Shown here piece by piece: positions 9,731 to 19,890 of a DNA stretch of 64,000 bases. The notes under the pieces were generated by a model that made no database searches, was not told where the DNA came from, and saw nothing but the letters and a program-made list of their open reading frames with translations. Every line of letters starts with the position of its first letter. Position 1 is the stretch's first letter. The stretch is from Mesorhizobium sp. B4-1-4 (lineage in GTDB: Bacteria; Pseudomonadota; Alphaproteobacteria; Rhizobiales; Rhizobiaceae), in NCBI RefSeq assembly GCF_006439395.2, contig NZ_CP083950.1:5073001-5137000 (forward strand), in the 5' to 3' direction. Both the position numbers and the translations under genes were made by a program.

Positions 9731-10827
9731 GTGAACAGCGGATATTCATCTTCGGCGCCGGCTATTCGGGCAAGGCTTTTGCCCGCGCCGGCCCGCAAGG
9801 GTTGCTCGCTGCGAATACCCCTACCCTTAAACCGTCCCCACACGGGGGAGGGGGATTTCTGTCGGTGCCGACCTCAGACTCGCCTGACCTTATGGAAAAT
9901 GTCGCGCGGCAGCATTCCCTCCCCCTTGTGGGGAGGGTTAGGGTGGGGGTCCCACTTCGTAAGAATCTTGTTTCCGATGACCCAAGCGCAGACACCGGGA
10001 CAGCCACGATTTTCGGCACGACGCGCTCGGCCGACAAATTCGAAGCGCTGCGCCAGGCCGGCATCGCCCCGCTGCTGTTCGATGGCGCGCTGACGCATGA
10101 AATCGGCGAAGCGCTGGAGAAAACCACGCATCTGGTGATCTCGATCGCGCCGGAAGCTGACGGCGATCCCGTATTGAAAGCCGCCCGCGCGGCAATCGCT
10201 CAAATGCCTGCGCTGGAATGGATCGGCTACCTCTCCACGGTCGGCGTTTATGGCGATCATGGCGGCGCCTGGGTCGACGAAACGGCCGCGTGCCGCCCGG
10301 TGTCGAAACGCTCGGTCATGCGGGTGGCCGCCGAGCAGGACTGGTTGAAACTCGGCGGGGATATCGGCCGGCCGGTGGCAATCCTGCGCCTGTCCGGCAT
10401 TTACGGCCCGGGCCGCAATGCGCTGGTCAATCTGGAAAACGGCACCGCCAGGCGGCTGGTCAAGCCGGACCAGGTGTTCAACCGCATCCATTGCGACGAT
10501 ATTGCCGGCGCGCTGTGGCAGCTGATCGAAGCCGGCAAAGGGGGCATCTTCAACGTCACCGACGACCTGCCGGCGCCGCCGCAGGATGTCGTCGCCTATG
10601 CCGCTTCGCTGATGGGCGTCGAGGCGCCGCCCGAAATTCCCTTCGAGACCGCCCAGCTTTCGCCGATGGCGCGGTCCTTCTATGGCGAGAACAAGCGCGT
10701 CGCCAATGCGGCGATCAAGGCCGCCGGCTACAGCTTTCGTTTTCCCGACTACCGCGCCGCCTTCGACCATATGTGGGCAAGCGGCGACTGGCGCGACGGC
10801 GAGCCGCGCAGCCCGATGAAGGGCTAG
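9727..10827 (+). CDS. NAD-dependent epimerase/SDR-family protein with an in-frame repeat insertion
   Basis: A 366-residue extended-SDR protein. The Rossmann start [16 protein letters not shown] is normal, and the rest ([61 protein letters not shown]) reads as a standard epimerase. Between about residues 24 and 90 the sequence instead encodes a palindromic intergenic repeat kept in frame. The function is unassigned; homologues are annotated only as SDR or NAD(P)-dependent oxidoreductases. The start overlaps the queG stop. Whether the extended protein folds is unknown. Confidence 0.88.
   Translation: MSEQRIFIFGAGYSGKAFARAGPQGLLAANTPTLKPSPHGGGGFLSVPTSDSPDLMENVARQHSLPLVGRVRVGVPLRKNLVSDDPSADTGTATIFGTTRSADKFEALRQAGIAPLLFDGALTHEIGEALEKTTHLVISIAPEADGDPVLKAARAAIAQMPALEWIGYLSTVGVYGDHGGAWVDETAACRPVSKRSVMRVAAEQDWLKLGGDIGRPVAILRLSGIYGPGRNALVNLENGTARRLVKPDQVFNRIHCDDIAGALWQLIEAGKGGIFNVTDDLPAPPQDVVAYAASLMGVEAPPEIPFETAQLSPMARSFYGENKRVANAAIKAAGYSFRFPDYRAAFDHMWASGDWRDGEPRSPMKG
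9817..9957. repeat. Palindromic repeat inserted in frame inside the epimerase gene
   Basis: The left arm TACCCTTAAACCGTCCCCAC with GGGGGAGGGGGA is mirrored by CCCTCCCCCTTGTGGGGAGG with GTTAGGGTGGGGG, giving imperfect inverted arms of about 33 nt separated by roughly 60 bp. It is of the same general type as the intergenic repeats of this window but lies inside codons, with no stop in the reading frame of the gene. Confidence 0.8.
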
Positions 10828-10875
10828 AGCAATTCCAGGAAAAGTGTGAAACGGCTTTCCGTCCGGAATTGCGCC
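10828..10875. repeat. Short palindromic repeat (AGAGCAATTCC...GGAATTGC)
   Basis: GAGCAATTCCAGGAAAAGTG and CCGTCCGGAATTGC form an imperfect palindrome directly after the epimerase stop. The same family appears at 19781-19858. It lies between convergently spaced transcription units and may serve as a transcript end, though there is no T-run. Confidence 0.65.
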
Positions 10876-10948
10876 AAGAGGTAGAGCGATCGAAACGCCG
10901 GGCGCGGCGTGCTATGATTCGGGCTTGGATTGTGGTGGGATCCGGTTC

Positions 10949-12034
10949 ATGAAGACAGCGACGCGGTCGTCCCTGGGCAAAAAATCACTGCTGGCGGCTG
11001 CGCTTGGCCTGCTTCTGCTCACAGGCCTTACAACCAAACCGGGCTCCGCCGAGGAGCGCGCGAAAGACCTGTTCGGCGCTGCGAAACTGCCCACAGTGAC
11101 CGCCCCGCAATCCTTCGGCTTCTATTCCAAGGGCTGCTTTGCCGGCGGCGTCGCGCTGCCCATGGACGGCATGAACTGGGAGGTGATGCGGCCCTCGCGC
11201 AACCGCCGCTGGGGGCACCCGGCGATGATCGCGCTGATCCAGAAATTGTCGCGCGACGCGGCGTCCGACGGCTGGCCGGGCCTGTTGATCGGCGACATTT
11301 CGCAGCCGCGCGGCGGCCCGATGCTGAGCGGCCATGCCTCGCACCAGATCGGCCTTGATGCCGACATCTGGCTGACGCCGATGCCGGACCGCAAGCTGAC
11401 CCCCAGCGAACGCGAAAACATCAGCGCCACCTTGATGGTCGATGAAAAGACCCATCTGGTGAACGACGCGCTGTGGAAGCCGATGCATACGCGGCTTTTG
11501 AAGCGCGCCGCGAGCTACCCCGAAGTCGAGCGCATTCTGGTCAATCCGGGCATCAAGAAGAAGCTCTGCGACACCGTCACCCGCGACCGCTCCTGGCTGC
11601 GCAAGATCAGGCCCTTCTGGGGCCATGACTACCACTTCCACATCCGCATCGGCTGCCAACCGGGCTCGCCCGCTTGCAAGGGGCAGGAGGCGACCCCGGC
11701 CGATGACGGTTGCGGCAAGCCATTGGCCTGGTGGTTCACGCAGGAGCCATGGCGGCCCAACAAGAATCCGGATGCGCCGAAAGCCCGCGACCTGATGACG
11801 ATGGCGAACCTGCCCAAGCAATGCCAGTTCGTGCTCGACGCGCCTGGGCCGGAATCGGCCGAGGCGGCGACCTACCGTGGCGACGCCGTCGCGGTCGCTG
11901 CGCCCGAACCGGAAGCGCCTTCACCGCCCGCCACCACGGCCAGCGGCACGGCCGGCTTGCCAGGCGCGGTGAACGCTTTCACGACGCCCGAGGTCGGCGT
12001 GCCGGTGCCGCGCCCACGACCGCCCGCGAACTGA
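10949..12034 (+). CDS. mepA: Penicillin-insensitive murein endopeptidase
   Basis: A 361-residue exported LAS-type metallopeptidase that cleaves D-Ala-mDAP cross-links in the periplasm. The N-terminal signal peptide contains LLAAALGLLLLTGLT. Zinc-site motifs are intact: SGHASHQIGLDADIW (HX6D) near residue 133 and GHDYHFHIRIGC near residue 228. The C-terminal ~70 residues are Pro/Ala-rich and probably disordered. I chose ATG 10949, giving a proper signal peptide, over the upstream in-frame ATG. Confidence 0.95.
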   Translation: MKTATRSSLGKKSLLAAALGLLLLTGLTTKPGSAEERAKDLFGAAKLPTVTAPQSFGFYSKGCFAGGVALPMDGMNWEVMRPSRNRRWGHPAMIALIQKLSRDAASDGWPGLLIGDISQPRGGPMLSGHASHQIGLDADIWLTPMPDRKLTPSERENISATLMVDEKTHLVNDALWKPMHTRLLKRAASYPEVERILVNPGIKKKLCDTVTRDRSWLRKIRPFWGHDYHFHIRIGCQPGSPACKGQEATPADDGCGKPLAWWFTQEPWRPNKNPDAPKARDLMTMANLPKQCQFVLDAPGPESAEAATYRGDAVAVAAPEPEAPSPPATTASGTAGLPGAVNAFTTPEVGVPVPRPRPPAN

Positions 12035-12211
12035 TCGTCGCGTCGCTCAATCGGTTTAGGGTGCCATTTTCCGCGAAAGAGTGGCTGTTTGGCCGCAGAA
12101 ACTGTCTCAGCGCATTGCCGGGTTCGAAAACCGTTTCCCTTTTCAAACTCATGCGCTAGTCAACGGAAGAACGGCGATACGCCGTCAGGGGCGCCGGAGA
12201 CGGACGAGAGC

Positions 12212-13237
12212 ATGCCAAGCGTAAGCGATATCGACACGTCGTTGCGGTTTCCGATCCTGATCGGCGACATTGGCGGCACCAATGCGCGCTTCTCGATCGT
12301 GCTCGACGCCAATTCCGAAGCCGGCGAGCCGACGATCGTGCAGACCGCCAATTACAACACCATCGACGAGGCGATCCAGGCGGCGGTGCTGGACCGCTCA
12401 TCCATTCGTCCGAATTCGGCGGTTCTGGCGGTGGCCGGCCCGGTCGACGGCGACGAGATCGAGCTCACCAACTGCCCGTGGATCGTCAAGCCGAGGCAGA
12501 TGTTTTCGAGCCTCGGCCTGAGCGACATCGTCGTGCTCAATGATTTCGAGGCGCAGGCGCTGGCCGTCGTGGCGCTGGGCGAAGAGCATATGGAAAAGAT
12601 CGGCGGCGGCACGCCTGAGCCCAATGCCGGCCGCGTCGTGCTTGGCCCGGGGACCGGGCTCGGCGTTGCCGGCCTGGTCTACGCGCTGCACCATTGGATC
12701 CCGGTGCCCGGCGAGGGCGGCCACATGGACATCGGCCCGCGCTCACCCCGCGATTTCGAGGTCTTTCCGCATATCGAGAAGCTCGAGGGACGCATTTCGG
12801 GCGAGCAGATCCTGAGTGGGCGTGGCCTCGTCAATGCCTACCGGGCGGTGGCAAGGGCGGACGGCAAACCGGCGCCCTTCACCACGCCGGCGGAGATCAC
12901 GGCGGCGGCGCTGGCCAAGACCGATCCGGTCGCCGAGGAAGCGCTGTCGATGTTCGTCACCTGCCTCGGCCGCACGGCCGGCGATCTCGCAATGGTGTTC
13001 ATGAGCCGCGGCGGCGTCTTCCTCACCGGCGGCATCGCGCAGAAAATCGTGCCGGCGCTGAAGGCCGGCAATTTCCGCGCCGCCTTCGAGGACAAGGCGC
13101 CGCACAGCGAATTGATGCGCTCCATGCCTGTCTATGTCATCACCCACCCGCTGGCGGCACTTCTCGGCCTTGCCGCCTATGCCAGGACCCCGTCGCTGTT
13201 CGGCGTCCAGACGGAGGGCCGGCGCTGGCAGGCCTAG
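12212..13237 (+). CDS. glk: Glucokinase
   Basis: A 341-residue ATP-dependent glucokinase of the ROK-unrelated Glk family (phosphorylates glucose to glucose-6-phosphate). Motifs: the phosphate-binding [43 protein letters not shown], the second phosphate loop [12 protein letters not shown], and [10 protein letters not shown]. The start ATG 12212 is preceded by GAGAG. It stands alone, with about 180 bp upstream in which I see no other gene. Confidence 0.97.
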   Translation: MPSVSDIDTSLRFPILIGDIGGTNARFSIVLDANSEAGEPTIVQTANYNTIDEAIQAAVLDRSSIRPNSAVLAVAGPVDGDEIELTNCPWIVKPRQMFSSLGLSDIVVLNDFEAQALAVVALGEEHMEKIGGGTPEPNAGRVVLGPGTGLGVAGLVYALHHWIPVPGEGGHMDIGPRSPRDFEVFPHIEKLEGRISGEQILSGRGLVNAYRAVARADGKPAPFTTPAEITAAALAKTDPVAEEALSMFVTCLGRTAGDLAMVFMSRGGVFLTGGIAQKIVPALKAGNFRAAFEDKAPHSELMRSMPVYVITHPLAALLGLAAYARTPSLFGVQTEGRRWQA

Positions 13238-13306
13238 TGGCGTCGCCTCGAGGACGCGCTGCCCGCGACGAAGTTAATCAGCCGCGGGCATAGGCAAGCC
13301 GGCCGC

Positions 13307-15229
13307 ATGGCGCTAAGAGGAGTGCCGAATTGCAGCCCGGCCCCAGGCGGAAACCACGAAGCTCACGATTTGACTTTTCAAGCTCCAAACAAGCAGAAGG
13401 CCACGCCCGGTCAGGTCACAGCGGTGCTCCGCCGCATTCTCGCGGAAAACAGCCGTGACTACCGTTGGACCTATGCCATGGTCATCGCGTGCTCGCTGAT
13501 CGTTTCGGGTACGACTGCCTTCACCGCCTGGATCATGGCCCCGATGGTCAACCAGATCTTCTACGAACGGCGTGGCGACGCGATCGTATGGATCTGCGCC
13601 GGCTTCATGGCGGCTTTCCTGCTGCGCGGCTTCGCCGGCTATGGCCAGGCGGTCGCGCTGGCCAAGATCGGCAACAATCTGGTGGCGCGCTACCAGAAGC
13701 GCATCTTCGACCATCTGATGAAGCTCGGTGTCGGCTTCTTCAACGACACGCGTTCAGGCCGGCTGGCGGCACAGGTCAATGAAAACGTCGGCGGCATCCG
13801 CGACCTGTTGTCGTTGACGCTGACATCCATCAGCCGTGACGCGGTCACACTGGTCGGCCTTGTCGGCGTCATGGTCTATCAGGATCCGGTGCTGTCGCTC
13901 AGTTCGCTGCTGATCGGACCGCCGCTGATCTGGGCCGTTGTCTATCTCACCCGTCGCGTGCGGCGCATCACCCGGGAATCCGTGCTGATCAATTCCCGGC
14001 TGATCGGGGCCGTGCAGGAAGCCACGCAAGGCATCGCCATCGTCAAGGCTTTCACCATGGAGGACGCGCTTGCGCGCCACATCGGCGCCATGGCCGACAC
14101 GGCCGAGCAGCGCAACAACAAGATCGCCCGTGTGTCGGAACGGCTGGCGCCGATCTCCGACATGCTGGCCGGCCTCGCCGTTACCTCCGTCATCGCCTAT
14201 TCCGGTTACCGGGCACTCGTTCTTGGTCAGCCGCCGGGCGCCGTCTTCTCTTTCATCACCGCGCTGATCCTGGCCTATGACCCGGCGCGACGCCTGGCGC
14301 GCATGCAGGTCGGCATGGAGCGCGCGCTGGTCAATGCGCGCATGATCTACGAGCTGCTCGACCTAGAGCCGCAGCAGGGCGACGCGCCCGATGCAACCGA
14401 GGCGCATTTCACCACTGGCGAAGTGCGGTTCAACAACGTGTCCTTCCGCTATGTCGAGGACATGCCGGTGCTGCAAAACCTGAGCTTCGTCGCCGCCGCC
14501 GGCAAGATGACTGCGATCGTCGGTGCCTCGGGCGCCGGCAAGACGACCCTGGTGGCGCTGCTGCAGCGCTTCTATGACATCGAATCCGGCACGATCGAGA
14601 TCGACGGCCAGGACATTTCCAAGGTCACCAAGCAGTCGCTGCGCGGCTCCATCGCCTATGTGTCGCAGGCGCCCTATCTGTTCGAAGGCACCATTCGCGA
14701 CAACATCCGCTACGGCCGCCCCTCCGCAACCGATGCCGAGATCGAAGAGGCGGCGAAGCAGGCAGCGGCCGACGGGTTCATCCGCCAGCAGCCGCAAGGC
14801 TATGACACGCCGGTCGGCGAGAACGGCGCGACGCTCTCAGGCGGCCAGCGCCAGCGCGTGTCGATTGCCCGCGCCATCGTGCGGCAGGCGCCGATCCTGT
14901 TGCTCGACGAGGCGACCTCGGCGCTCGACAACGAGGCCGAAGCCCGCGTCCAGCAGGCGCTGACCAAGGTCATGGAAGGGCGCACCACCATCGTCATCGC
15001 GCACCGGCTGTCGACGGTGGTCAATGCCGACCACATCATCGTGCTGGAGCAGGGCCACTTGGTCGAAGAGGGCACGCACGCCTCGCTGATGGCTGATCCG
15101 CACAGCGTCTATGCCCGTTTCCACCGGATACAGGGCGTCAAGGGCCTGGGGCTTGTCGACGACAGCGCGCCGATCCAGACTTCGGTTCACGACATCGAAA
15201 CCCAAAGAATCGCCGGGAGCACGGCATGA
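13307..15229 (+). CDS. ABC exporter, fused permease/ATPase (MsbA-like)
   Basis: A 640-residue half-transporter. Six hydrophobic helices lie in residues ~50-330, followed by a nucleotide-binding domain with Walker [11 protein letters not shown], signature [15 protein letters not shown], Walker [13 protein letters not shown] and switch His in VIAHRLSTV. This is the lipid/multidrug exporter type (MsbA family); the substrate is not determinable. The N-terminal ~40 residues are weakly conserved-looking, and the true start could be a GTG or TTG 5-22 codons inside. It overlaps dapB by 4 bp (ATGA), so it is co-transcribed with an unrelated lysine-pathway gene. Confidence 0.93.
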   Translation: MALRGVPNCSPAPGGNHEAHDLTFQAPNKQKATPGQVTAVLRRILAENSRDYRWTYAMVIACSLIVSGTTAFTAWIMAPMVNQIFYERRGDAIVWICAGFMAAFLLRGFAGYGQAVALAKIGNNLVARYQKRIFDHLMKLGVGFFNDTRSGRLAAQVNENVGGIRDLLSLTLTSISRDAVTLVGLVGVMVYQDPVLSLSSLLIGPPLIWAVVYLTRRVRRITRESVLINSRLIGAVQEATQGIAIVKAFTMEDALARHIGAMADTAEQRNNKIARVSERLAPISDMLAGLAVTSVIAYSGYRALVLGQPPGAVFSFITALILAYDPARRLARMQVGMERALVNARMIYELLDLEPQQGDAPDATEAHFTTGEVRFNNVSFRYVEDMPVLQNLSFVAAAGKMTAIVGASGAGKTTLVALLQRFYDIESGTIEIDGQDISKVTKQSLRGSIAYVSQAPYLFEGTIRDNIRYGRPSATDAEIEEAAKQAAADGFIRQQPQGYDTPVGENGATLSGGQRQRVSIARAIVRQAPILLLDEATSALDNEAEARVQQALTKVMEGRTTIVIAHRLSTVVNADHIIVLEQGHLVEEGTHASLMADPHSVYARFHRIQGVKGLGLVDDSAPIQTSVHDIETQRIAGSTA

Positions 15230-16068
15230 GCGAGACGTCAGCAAACGACAAGCCGGCAACCGATATGGGCCTTGTGGTGGTGGGTGCTGCCGGCCGCATG
15301 GGCCAGACGCTGATCCGCGCCATCCACAGCATTCCGGGCGCCCGGGTCATCGGCGCGGTCGAGCGTGCGGATTCGCCTCATCTGGGCAAGGATGCCGGCG
15401 AACTCGCCGGCGTCGGCCGTATCGATGTGGCGATTGGCAATGATCCGCTGCCGGTCTTCGCCAAGGCCGATGGCGTGCTCGATTTCACCACGCCGGCCTC
15501 GACCGTCGAATTCGCCGGCTACGCGGCGCAGGCACGCATCGTCCATGTCATAGGCACGACAGGTTGTTCGGCCGACGACGACGCGAAGATCGCCGCGGCG
15601 GCTCGCCACGCGACGATCGTCAAGTCGGGCAATATGAGCCTCGGCGTCAATCTTCTGGCGGTGCTGGTCGAACAGGCGGCACGCGCGCTCGACGCCGACG
15701 ATTTCGACATCGAGATCCTCGAAATGCACCACAGGCACAAGGTCGACGCGCCCTCGGGCACCGCGCTGCTGCTGGGTGAGGCCGCCGCCACCGGGCGCGG
15801 CGTGGCGCTGGCCGGCAATGACGTGCGTTCACGCGACGGCCACACAGGTGTGCGAAAGACCGGCTCGATCGGCTTCGCCACGCTGCGTGGCGGCTCGGTG
15901 GTTGGCGACCACAGCGTGATCCTGGCCGGCACCGGCGAGCGTATCACCCTCGCCCACCATGCCGAGGACCGAGCCATCTTCGCCCGCGGCGCCATCAAGG
16001 CGGCGTTGTGGGCGCGTGGCAAGAAGCCCGGACTGTATTCGATGCGGGACGTGCTTGGGCTCGCCTGA
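15226..16068 (+). CDS. dapB: 4-hydroxy-tetrahydrodipicolinate reductase
   Basis: A 280-residue NAD(P)H-dependent reductase in the diaminopimelate/lysine pathway. Motifs: [16 protein letters not shown] for dinucleotide binding, [18 protein letters not shown], and the DapB signature [16 protein letters not shown] containing the catalytic His/Lys pair. It is full length. It starts in the stop of the ABC exporter and is followed 33 bp later by gpmA. Confidence 0.98.
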   Translation: MSETSANDKPATDMGLVVVGAAGRMGQTLIRAIHSIPGARVIGAVERADSPHLGKDAGELAGVGRIDVAIGNDPLPVFAKADGVLDFTTPASTVEFAGYAAQARIVHVIGTTGCSADDDAKIAAAARHATIVKSGNMSLGVNLLAVLVEQAARALDADDFDIEILEMHHRHKVDAPSGTALLLGEAAATGRGVALAGNDVRSRDGHTGVRKTGSIGFATLRGGSVVGDHSVILAGTGERITLAHHAEDRAIFARGAIKAALWARGKKPGLYSMRDVLGLA

Positions 16069-16101
16069 GACCGTCCAACCCCAAAACCAAAGGGAGCAAA
16101 C

Positions 16102-16722
16102 ATGTCGCGAACTCTCGTGCTCGTCCGCCACGGCCAGAGCGAATGGAACTTGAAGAACCTGTTCACCGGCTGGCGCGACGTTGATCTGACCGAGCAGGGC
16201 CACGCCGAAGCCAAGGCCGCCGGTGAGAAGCTCAAGGCGCGCGGCCTGAAGTTCGACATCGCCTTCACCTCGGCGCTGACGCGGGCACAGAAGACCTGCC
16301 AGCACATTCTCGACGCCGTTGGCCAGAGCGACCTGGAGACGATCCGCGACCAGGCGCTGAACGAGCGCGACTATGGCGACCTCTCCGGCCTCAACAAGGA
16401 CGATGCCCGAAAGAAATGGGGCGAGGAACAGGTGCATGTCTGGCGCCGCTCCTACGACGTGCCGCCACCTGGTGGCGAGAGCCTGAAGGACACCGGCGCC
16501 CGGGTCTGGCCCTATTACCTGCACGACCTGCAGCCACATGTGCTGCGCGGCGGCACCGTGCTGGTGGCGGCGCACGGCAATTCGCTACGCGCGCTGATCA
16601 TGGCGCTGGACGGCAAGTCCGGCGAGGAGATCGTCAAGCTGGAGCTCGGCACCGGCGTGCCGGTCATCTACACGCTCAACGCCGATTCGACCGTGGCTTC
16701 GAAGGAAGTGCTGGAGGGCTGA
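16102..16722 (+). CDS. gpmA: 2,3-bisphosphoglycerate-dependent phosphoglycerate mutase
   Basis: A 206-residue glycolytic/gluconeogenic histidine phosphatase-fold enzyme. The phospho-accepting His is in [10 protein letters not shown] (residues 6-15); other motifs are [26 protein letters not shown], and the second catalytic His in [11 protein letters not shown]. It has the shorter, ~206-residue length common in rhizobia. The RBS AGGGAG lies about 10 bp before the ATG. The dapB-gpmA order is typical of the group. Confidence 0.98.
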   Translation: MSRTLVLVRHGQSEWNLKNLFTGWRDVDLTEQGHAEAKAAGEKLKARGLKFDIAFTSALTRAQKTCQHILDAVGQSDLETIRDQALNERDYGDLSGLNKDDARKKWGEEQVHVWRRSYDVPPPGGESLKDTGARVWPYYLHDLQPHVLRGGTVLVAAHGNSLRALIMALDGKSGEEIVKLELGTGVPVIYTLNADSTVASKEVLEG

Positions 16723-16753
16723 CAGGTCAGTCGCATCCGCCAATTATGGACGT

Positions 16754-16928
16754 GGCGCTGCCCCTCATCGCCCTGCCGGGCATTTCTCCCCGTGAATGGG
16801 GAGAAAGAAGCTGGCCGCGACGCTGGCGCCATTTCTGCGACGCTGGCGATTGGCGAAATCGCCGGTGAGAGCGCCCCTCGCCCTGTTTACGGGGAGAGGA
16901 TGCCGGCAGGCAGGTGAGGGGCAGCGCC
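16754..16928. repeat. Intergenic RIME-like palindromic repeat
   Basis: Ends are inverted copies: GCTGCCCCTCATCGCCCTGC on the left, and the complement of GGCAGGTGAGGGGCAGC on the right. Inner arms TTCTCCCCGTGAATGGGGAG and CCTGTTTACGGGGAGAGG are present. It fills most of the gap between gpmA and tRNA-Leu. Confidence 0.8.
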
Positions 16929-17010
16929 GACGTTAACAGCATAGGAGCCGGCTACCCTTGAAAAAAGCGCGTTGACAGCAATCGCTTGCCCGCTTATTGA
17001 GCCCGCACCA

Positions 17011-17095
17011 GCCCAGATGGCGGAATTGGTAGACGCGCACGGTTCAGGTCCGTGTTCCGCAAGGAGTGGAGGTTCGAGTCCTCTTCTGGGCACCA
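17011..17095 (+). tRNA. tRNA-Leu (anticodon CAG)
   Basis: 85 nt including an encoded CCA. The acceptor stem GCCCAGA (17011-17017) pairs with TCTGGGC before ACCA. The D-arm contains GGCGGAATTGGTAGACGCGC. The anticodon loop TTCAGGT gives CAG, which reads CUG leucine codons. The long variable arm of a class II tRNA (TGTTCCGCAAGGAGT region) and the T-loop GTTCGAGTC are present. Confidence 0.97.
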
Positions 17096-17143
17096 AATTC
17101 CCGTTTCGAATCGTTCGACGGTTCAGAGACCCTAAGAGAAGAC

Positions 17144-17168
17144 GCCCGGTTCGCCGGGCTTTTTCTTT
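17144..17168 (+). terminator. Rho-independent terminator after tRNA-Leu
   Basis: A GCCCGG stem, TTCG tetraloop and CCGGGC stem are followed directly by TTTTTCTTT. This is a textbook intrinsic terminator about 50 bp after the tRNA 3' end. Confidence 0.9.
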
Positions 17169-17384
17169 GTCTGAAGCGTCGTTGCCGGACCGCCACCGAC
17201 TGTCAGCGAACTGACAGGTCCCCTGTTCCAATGTTCGTCCGACCGCGATCACGGTTTCCGATCCTGCAACACTCGCAGGCAGGATCGCCGCTGGTCGTTC
17301 AAGTACGGCCAAAGGGCTCGGCACGACAAAGCTTTGACATGATCGCGGCTAGTTTGGAAACGATGCAGAAATCGGAAGGCTCAG

Positions 17385-17927
17385 ATGAATCCCACCTACA
17401 CAAACGCGCAGAAGGCCATGCATTGGGCGGTGTTTCTGCTGGTCATCGGGCTTTATGGCCTGACCTATGTGGCGGACCTCTTTCCACGCGGCGATCCCGG
17501 CCGTGCGCTCGTCTGGTGGCTCCATATCTCGTTCGGAATGTTGCTGTTCGCGCTGGTGGTGATCCGCCTCGGCCTGCGCCTGGCACTGGGAACGCCCGGG
17601 TTGCCGGGGGAAATGTCAGAACTGGAACGATGGGCGGCCAAGGTCGCGCACCTGCTGCTTTACGCGCTGCTGGTGGCCATTCCGGTCCTCGGCATCCTGC
17701 TCACCTGGTACAGGGGTGACGCGCTGAGCTTTTTCGGCCTTTTCACCGTTCCGGCTCCGGTTGCGCCCGATCGCGACACGGGCCGGTTCATAAGAGAGTT
17801 GCACAGCCTGTGCGCCAATCTCATCCTCATTCTTGCCGGACTGCATGCGGCGGCGGCGCTATGGCATCATTTCATCCGCAGGGACGATGTGCTCAAGCGC
17901 ATGCTGCCGGAGACGGCGGGCTCCTGA
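17385..17927 (+). CDS. Cytochrome b561-family membrane protein
   Basis: A 180-residue four-helix diheme b-type cytochrome. Four hydrophobic helices lie near residues 12-30, 45-65, 88-110 and 145-165. Putative heme-ligand histidines are in KAMHWAVF (helix 1), WWLHISFG (helix 2), AHLLLYAL (helix 3) and AGLHAAAALWHHF (helix 4). It is probably an electron carrier between quinone and periplasmic or membrane partners. It stands alone after the tRNA/terminator. Confidence 0.93.
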   Translation: MNPTYTNAQKAMHWAVFLLVIGLYGLTYVADLFPRGDPGRALVWWLHISFGMLLFALVVIRLGLRLALGTPGLPGEMSELERWAAKVAHLLLYALLVAIPVLGILLTWYRGDALSFFGLFTVPAPVAPDRDTGRFIRELHSLCANLILILAGLHAAAALWHHFIRRDDVLKRMLPETAGS

Positions 17928-18106
17928 ATGCGGCGTCAAATCCCGGGCGATTGTTCTTCGGCTGCGAATCGCGACGTTGGTTTCAAGTCTCCCCGATCCC
18001 GTCATCGCGGCGCGACGGCTTGGCGGCCAGCAACCAACCTCCCCTCCCGGCTAGGCGCTGAACAAACCGCTTCAAACTGTCCGGGCGAGGCGCTACGCTC
18101 GCAGCC

Positions 18107-19804
18107 ATGTCGCAAACCGTCAACCCGATCTTCTCGACCCGTCGCGATCAGGCGTTCCCGACGCTGGCCGAGGCCGACATCGAACGCATGCGCCGGTTCG
18201 GCGAGGCCAGCGCCTATGCCGCCGGCGAGCACATCGTCAAGGCCGGCGACGTAGCGCCCGGCCTGATCGTCGTCCTGTCGGGCAGCGTCGACATTACCCA
18301 GGATGGCAGGCTCGGCCGGCGTGAAACGCTCATCACCCACGGTCCAGGCAGCTTCGTCGGCGAGTTGGCGCAGCTTTCGGCCCGCCCCTCGCTGGTCAAT
18401 GCCGAGGCCGCCGAGCCGGTCGAGGCGTTCGTCATCCCCTCGCGGAGGCTGCGCGACCTCATGGTTCAGGAGGCCAATCTTGGCGAGCGCATCATGCGGG
18501 CGCTGATCCTGCGCCGTGTCGGACTGCTCGAAAGCGCCACCAGCGGGCCTATCATCATCGGACCGCTCGACAATGCCGACGTGTTGCGGCTGCAAGGTTT
18601 TCTGCGCCGCAGCGGCCTGCCACACCGGGTGCTGGATTCCGGCAGCGACCCCTGCGCGAAAACCCTGGTCGAGCGCTTCAACGTCGATCCGCATCATCTG
18701 CCGGTGGTGCTGTGTCCGAACGGCAGGCTGCTGCTCAACCCCGGCGAGAAGGACCTCGCCCGCTGCATCGGCCTGGTCAGGCCGATCGATGCCGATACGG
18801 TGTATGACGTGGCCATTGTCGGCGCCGGACCGGCCGGGCTCGCCGCGGCGGTCTATGCCGCGTCCGAAGGGCTGTCGACCATCGTGCTCGATTGCCGTGC
18901 CTTCGGCGGGCAGGCCGGCGCCTCCTCGCGCATCGAGAACTATCTCGGCTTCCCGACCGGCATTACGGGCATGGCGCTGATGGCGCGCGCCTACAATCAG
19001 GCGCAGAAGTTCGGTGTCGAAATGGTGATCCCCGACGAGGCCAAGCTGCTGAGCGCCGCGCCCGATATGTCGGGTGCCCGTTACCTGCTCGATGTCGGCG
19101 ACGGTGAGACCGTGCGGACGCGCAGCGTGGTGATCGCCAGCGGCGCGCGCTACCGCCGCCTCGATATTGCCAACCTGTCGCGGTTCGAGGGAACATCCGT
19201 GCATTACTGGGCCTCGCCCATCGAGGCGCGGCTTTGCGCCGGCCAGGAGGTGGCGCTGGTCGGCGCCGGCAATTCGGCCGGGCAGGCGGCCGTCTACCTG
19301 GCCAGCCATGCGCGCAAAGTGGTGCTGCTAGCGCGCGGCGGCAGCCTCGATGCCAGCATGTCGCGCTACCTGGTCGAGCGCATCAGGGCGCAGCCCAACA
19401 TCGAGGTGCTGACCGAGACCGAAATCGAAGCGCTGGAGGGCGAGGAGGGCAACCTTGCCAGCGTGCGTTGGCGCAACCGCGTCAGCGGCGAGGGAACGAC
19501 GCGCCCAATCCGCCATCTCTTCCTGTTCATCGGCGCCGACCCGAACACCGACTGGCTCGCGCAATGCAACGTGGCGCTGGATGCCAAGGGTTTCATCCGC
19601 ACCGGGTCGGAGTTGGGAGATGGGCACGGCCTGATGGAGACCAGCCGCAGCGGGGTGTTCGCCATCGGTGACGTGCGCTGCGGCTCGGTCAAGCGCGTCG
19701 CGGCGGCTGTCGGCGAGGGTGCCCAGGTGGTCGCGGCCTTGCATGCTTATCTGGCGCGGGACGGCAGTCATGCCACTGAGAGCAATTCCAGGGAAAGCGC
19801 GTAG
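18107..19804 (+). CDS. Cyclic-nucleotide-binding-domain flavoprotein, thioredoxin-reductase-like
   Basis: A 565-residue three-part protein. Residues ~15-145 form a cNMP-binding-like domain (GEHIVKAGDVAPGLIVVLSG, GPGSFVGELAQLS). Residues ~150-225 look like a thioredoxin-fold insert without a CxxC. Residues ~237-555 are a TrxB-like FAD/NAD(P) oxidoreductase (VAIVGAGPAGLAAAVYA, FGGQAGASSRIENY, VALVGAGNSAGQAAVYLA, GVFAIGDVR). The redox-active CxxC of real thioredoxin reductases is missing, so it is probably not a disulfide reductase for thioredoxin. The stop codon lies within a palindromic repeat. Confidence 0.92.
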   Translation: MSQTVNPIFSTRRDQAFPTLAEADIERMRRFGEASAYAAGEHIVKAGDVAPGLIVVLSGSVDITQDGRLGRRETLITHGPGSFVGELAQLSARPSLVNAEAAEPVEAFVIPSRRLRDLMVQEANLGERIMRALILRRVGLLESATSGPIIIGPLDNADVLRLQGFLRRSGLPHRVLDSGSDPCAKTLVERFNVDPHHLPVVLCPNGRLLLNPGEKDLARCIGLVRPIDADTVYDVAIVGAGPAGLAAAVYAASEGLSTIVLDCRAFGGQAGASSRIENYLGFPTGITGMALMARAYNQAQKFGVEMVIPDEAKLLSAAPDMSGARYLLDVGDGETVRTRSVVIASGARYRRLDIANLSRFEGTSVHYWASPIEARLCAGQEVALVGAGNSAGQAAVYLASHARKVVLLARGGSLDASMSRYLVERIRAQPNIEVLTETEIEALEGEEGNLASVRWRNRVSGEGTTRPIRHLFLFIGADPNTDWLAQCNVALDAKGFIRTGSELGDGHGLMETSRSGVFAIGDVRCGSVKRVAAAVGEGAQVVAALHAYLARDGSHATESNSRESA

Positions 19805-19858
19805 CGCTTTCCCTGGAAAACCGCTTGACGCTTTCCCCGGGGGAATTGCGCCAGAGAT
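19781..19858. repeat. Palindromic repeat with a strong hairpin
   Basis: TTCCAGGGAAAGCGC, a 3-nt spacer, then GCGCTTTCCCTGGAA form a perfect 15-bp stem. It is followed by a second half-palindrome ending GGGGGAATTGC that pairs with GAGCAATTCC at the left. It overlaps the last codons of the flavoprotein gene and probably acts as a transcript end. Confidence 0.8.
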
Positions 19859-19890
19859 GTAGTTGAGCCTCAACTGGCCAGGAGAGTGTG

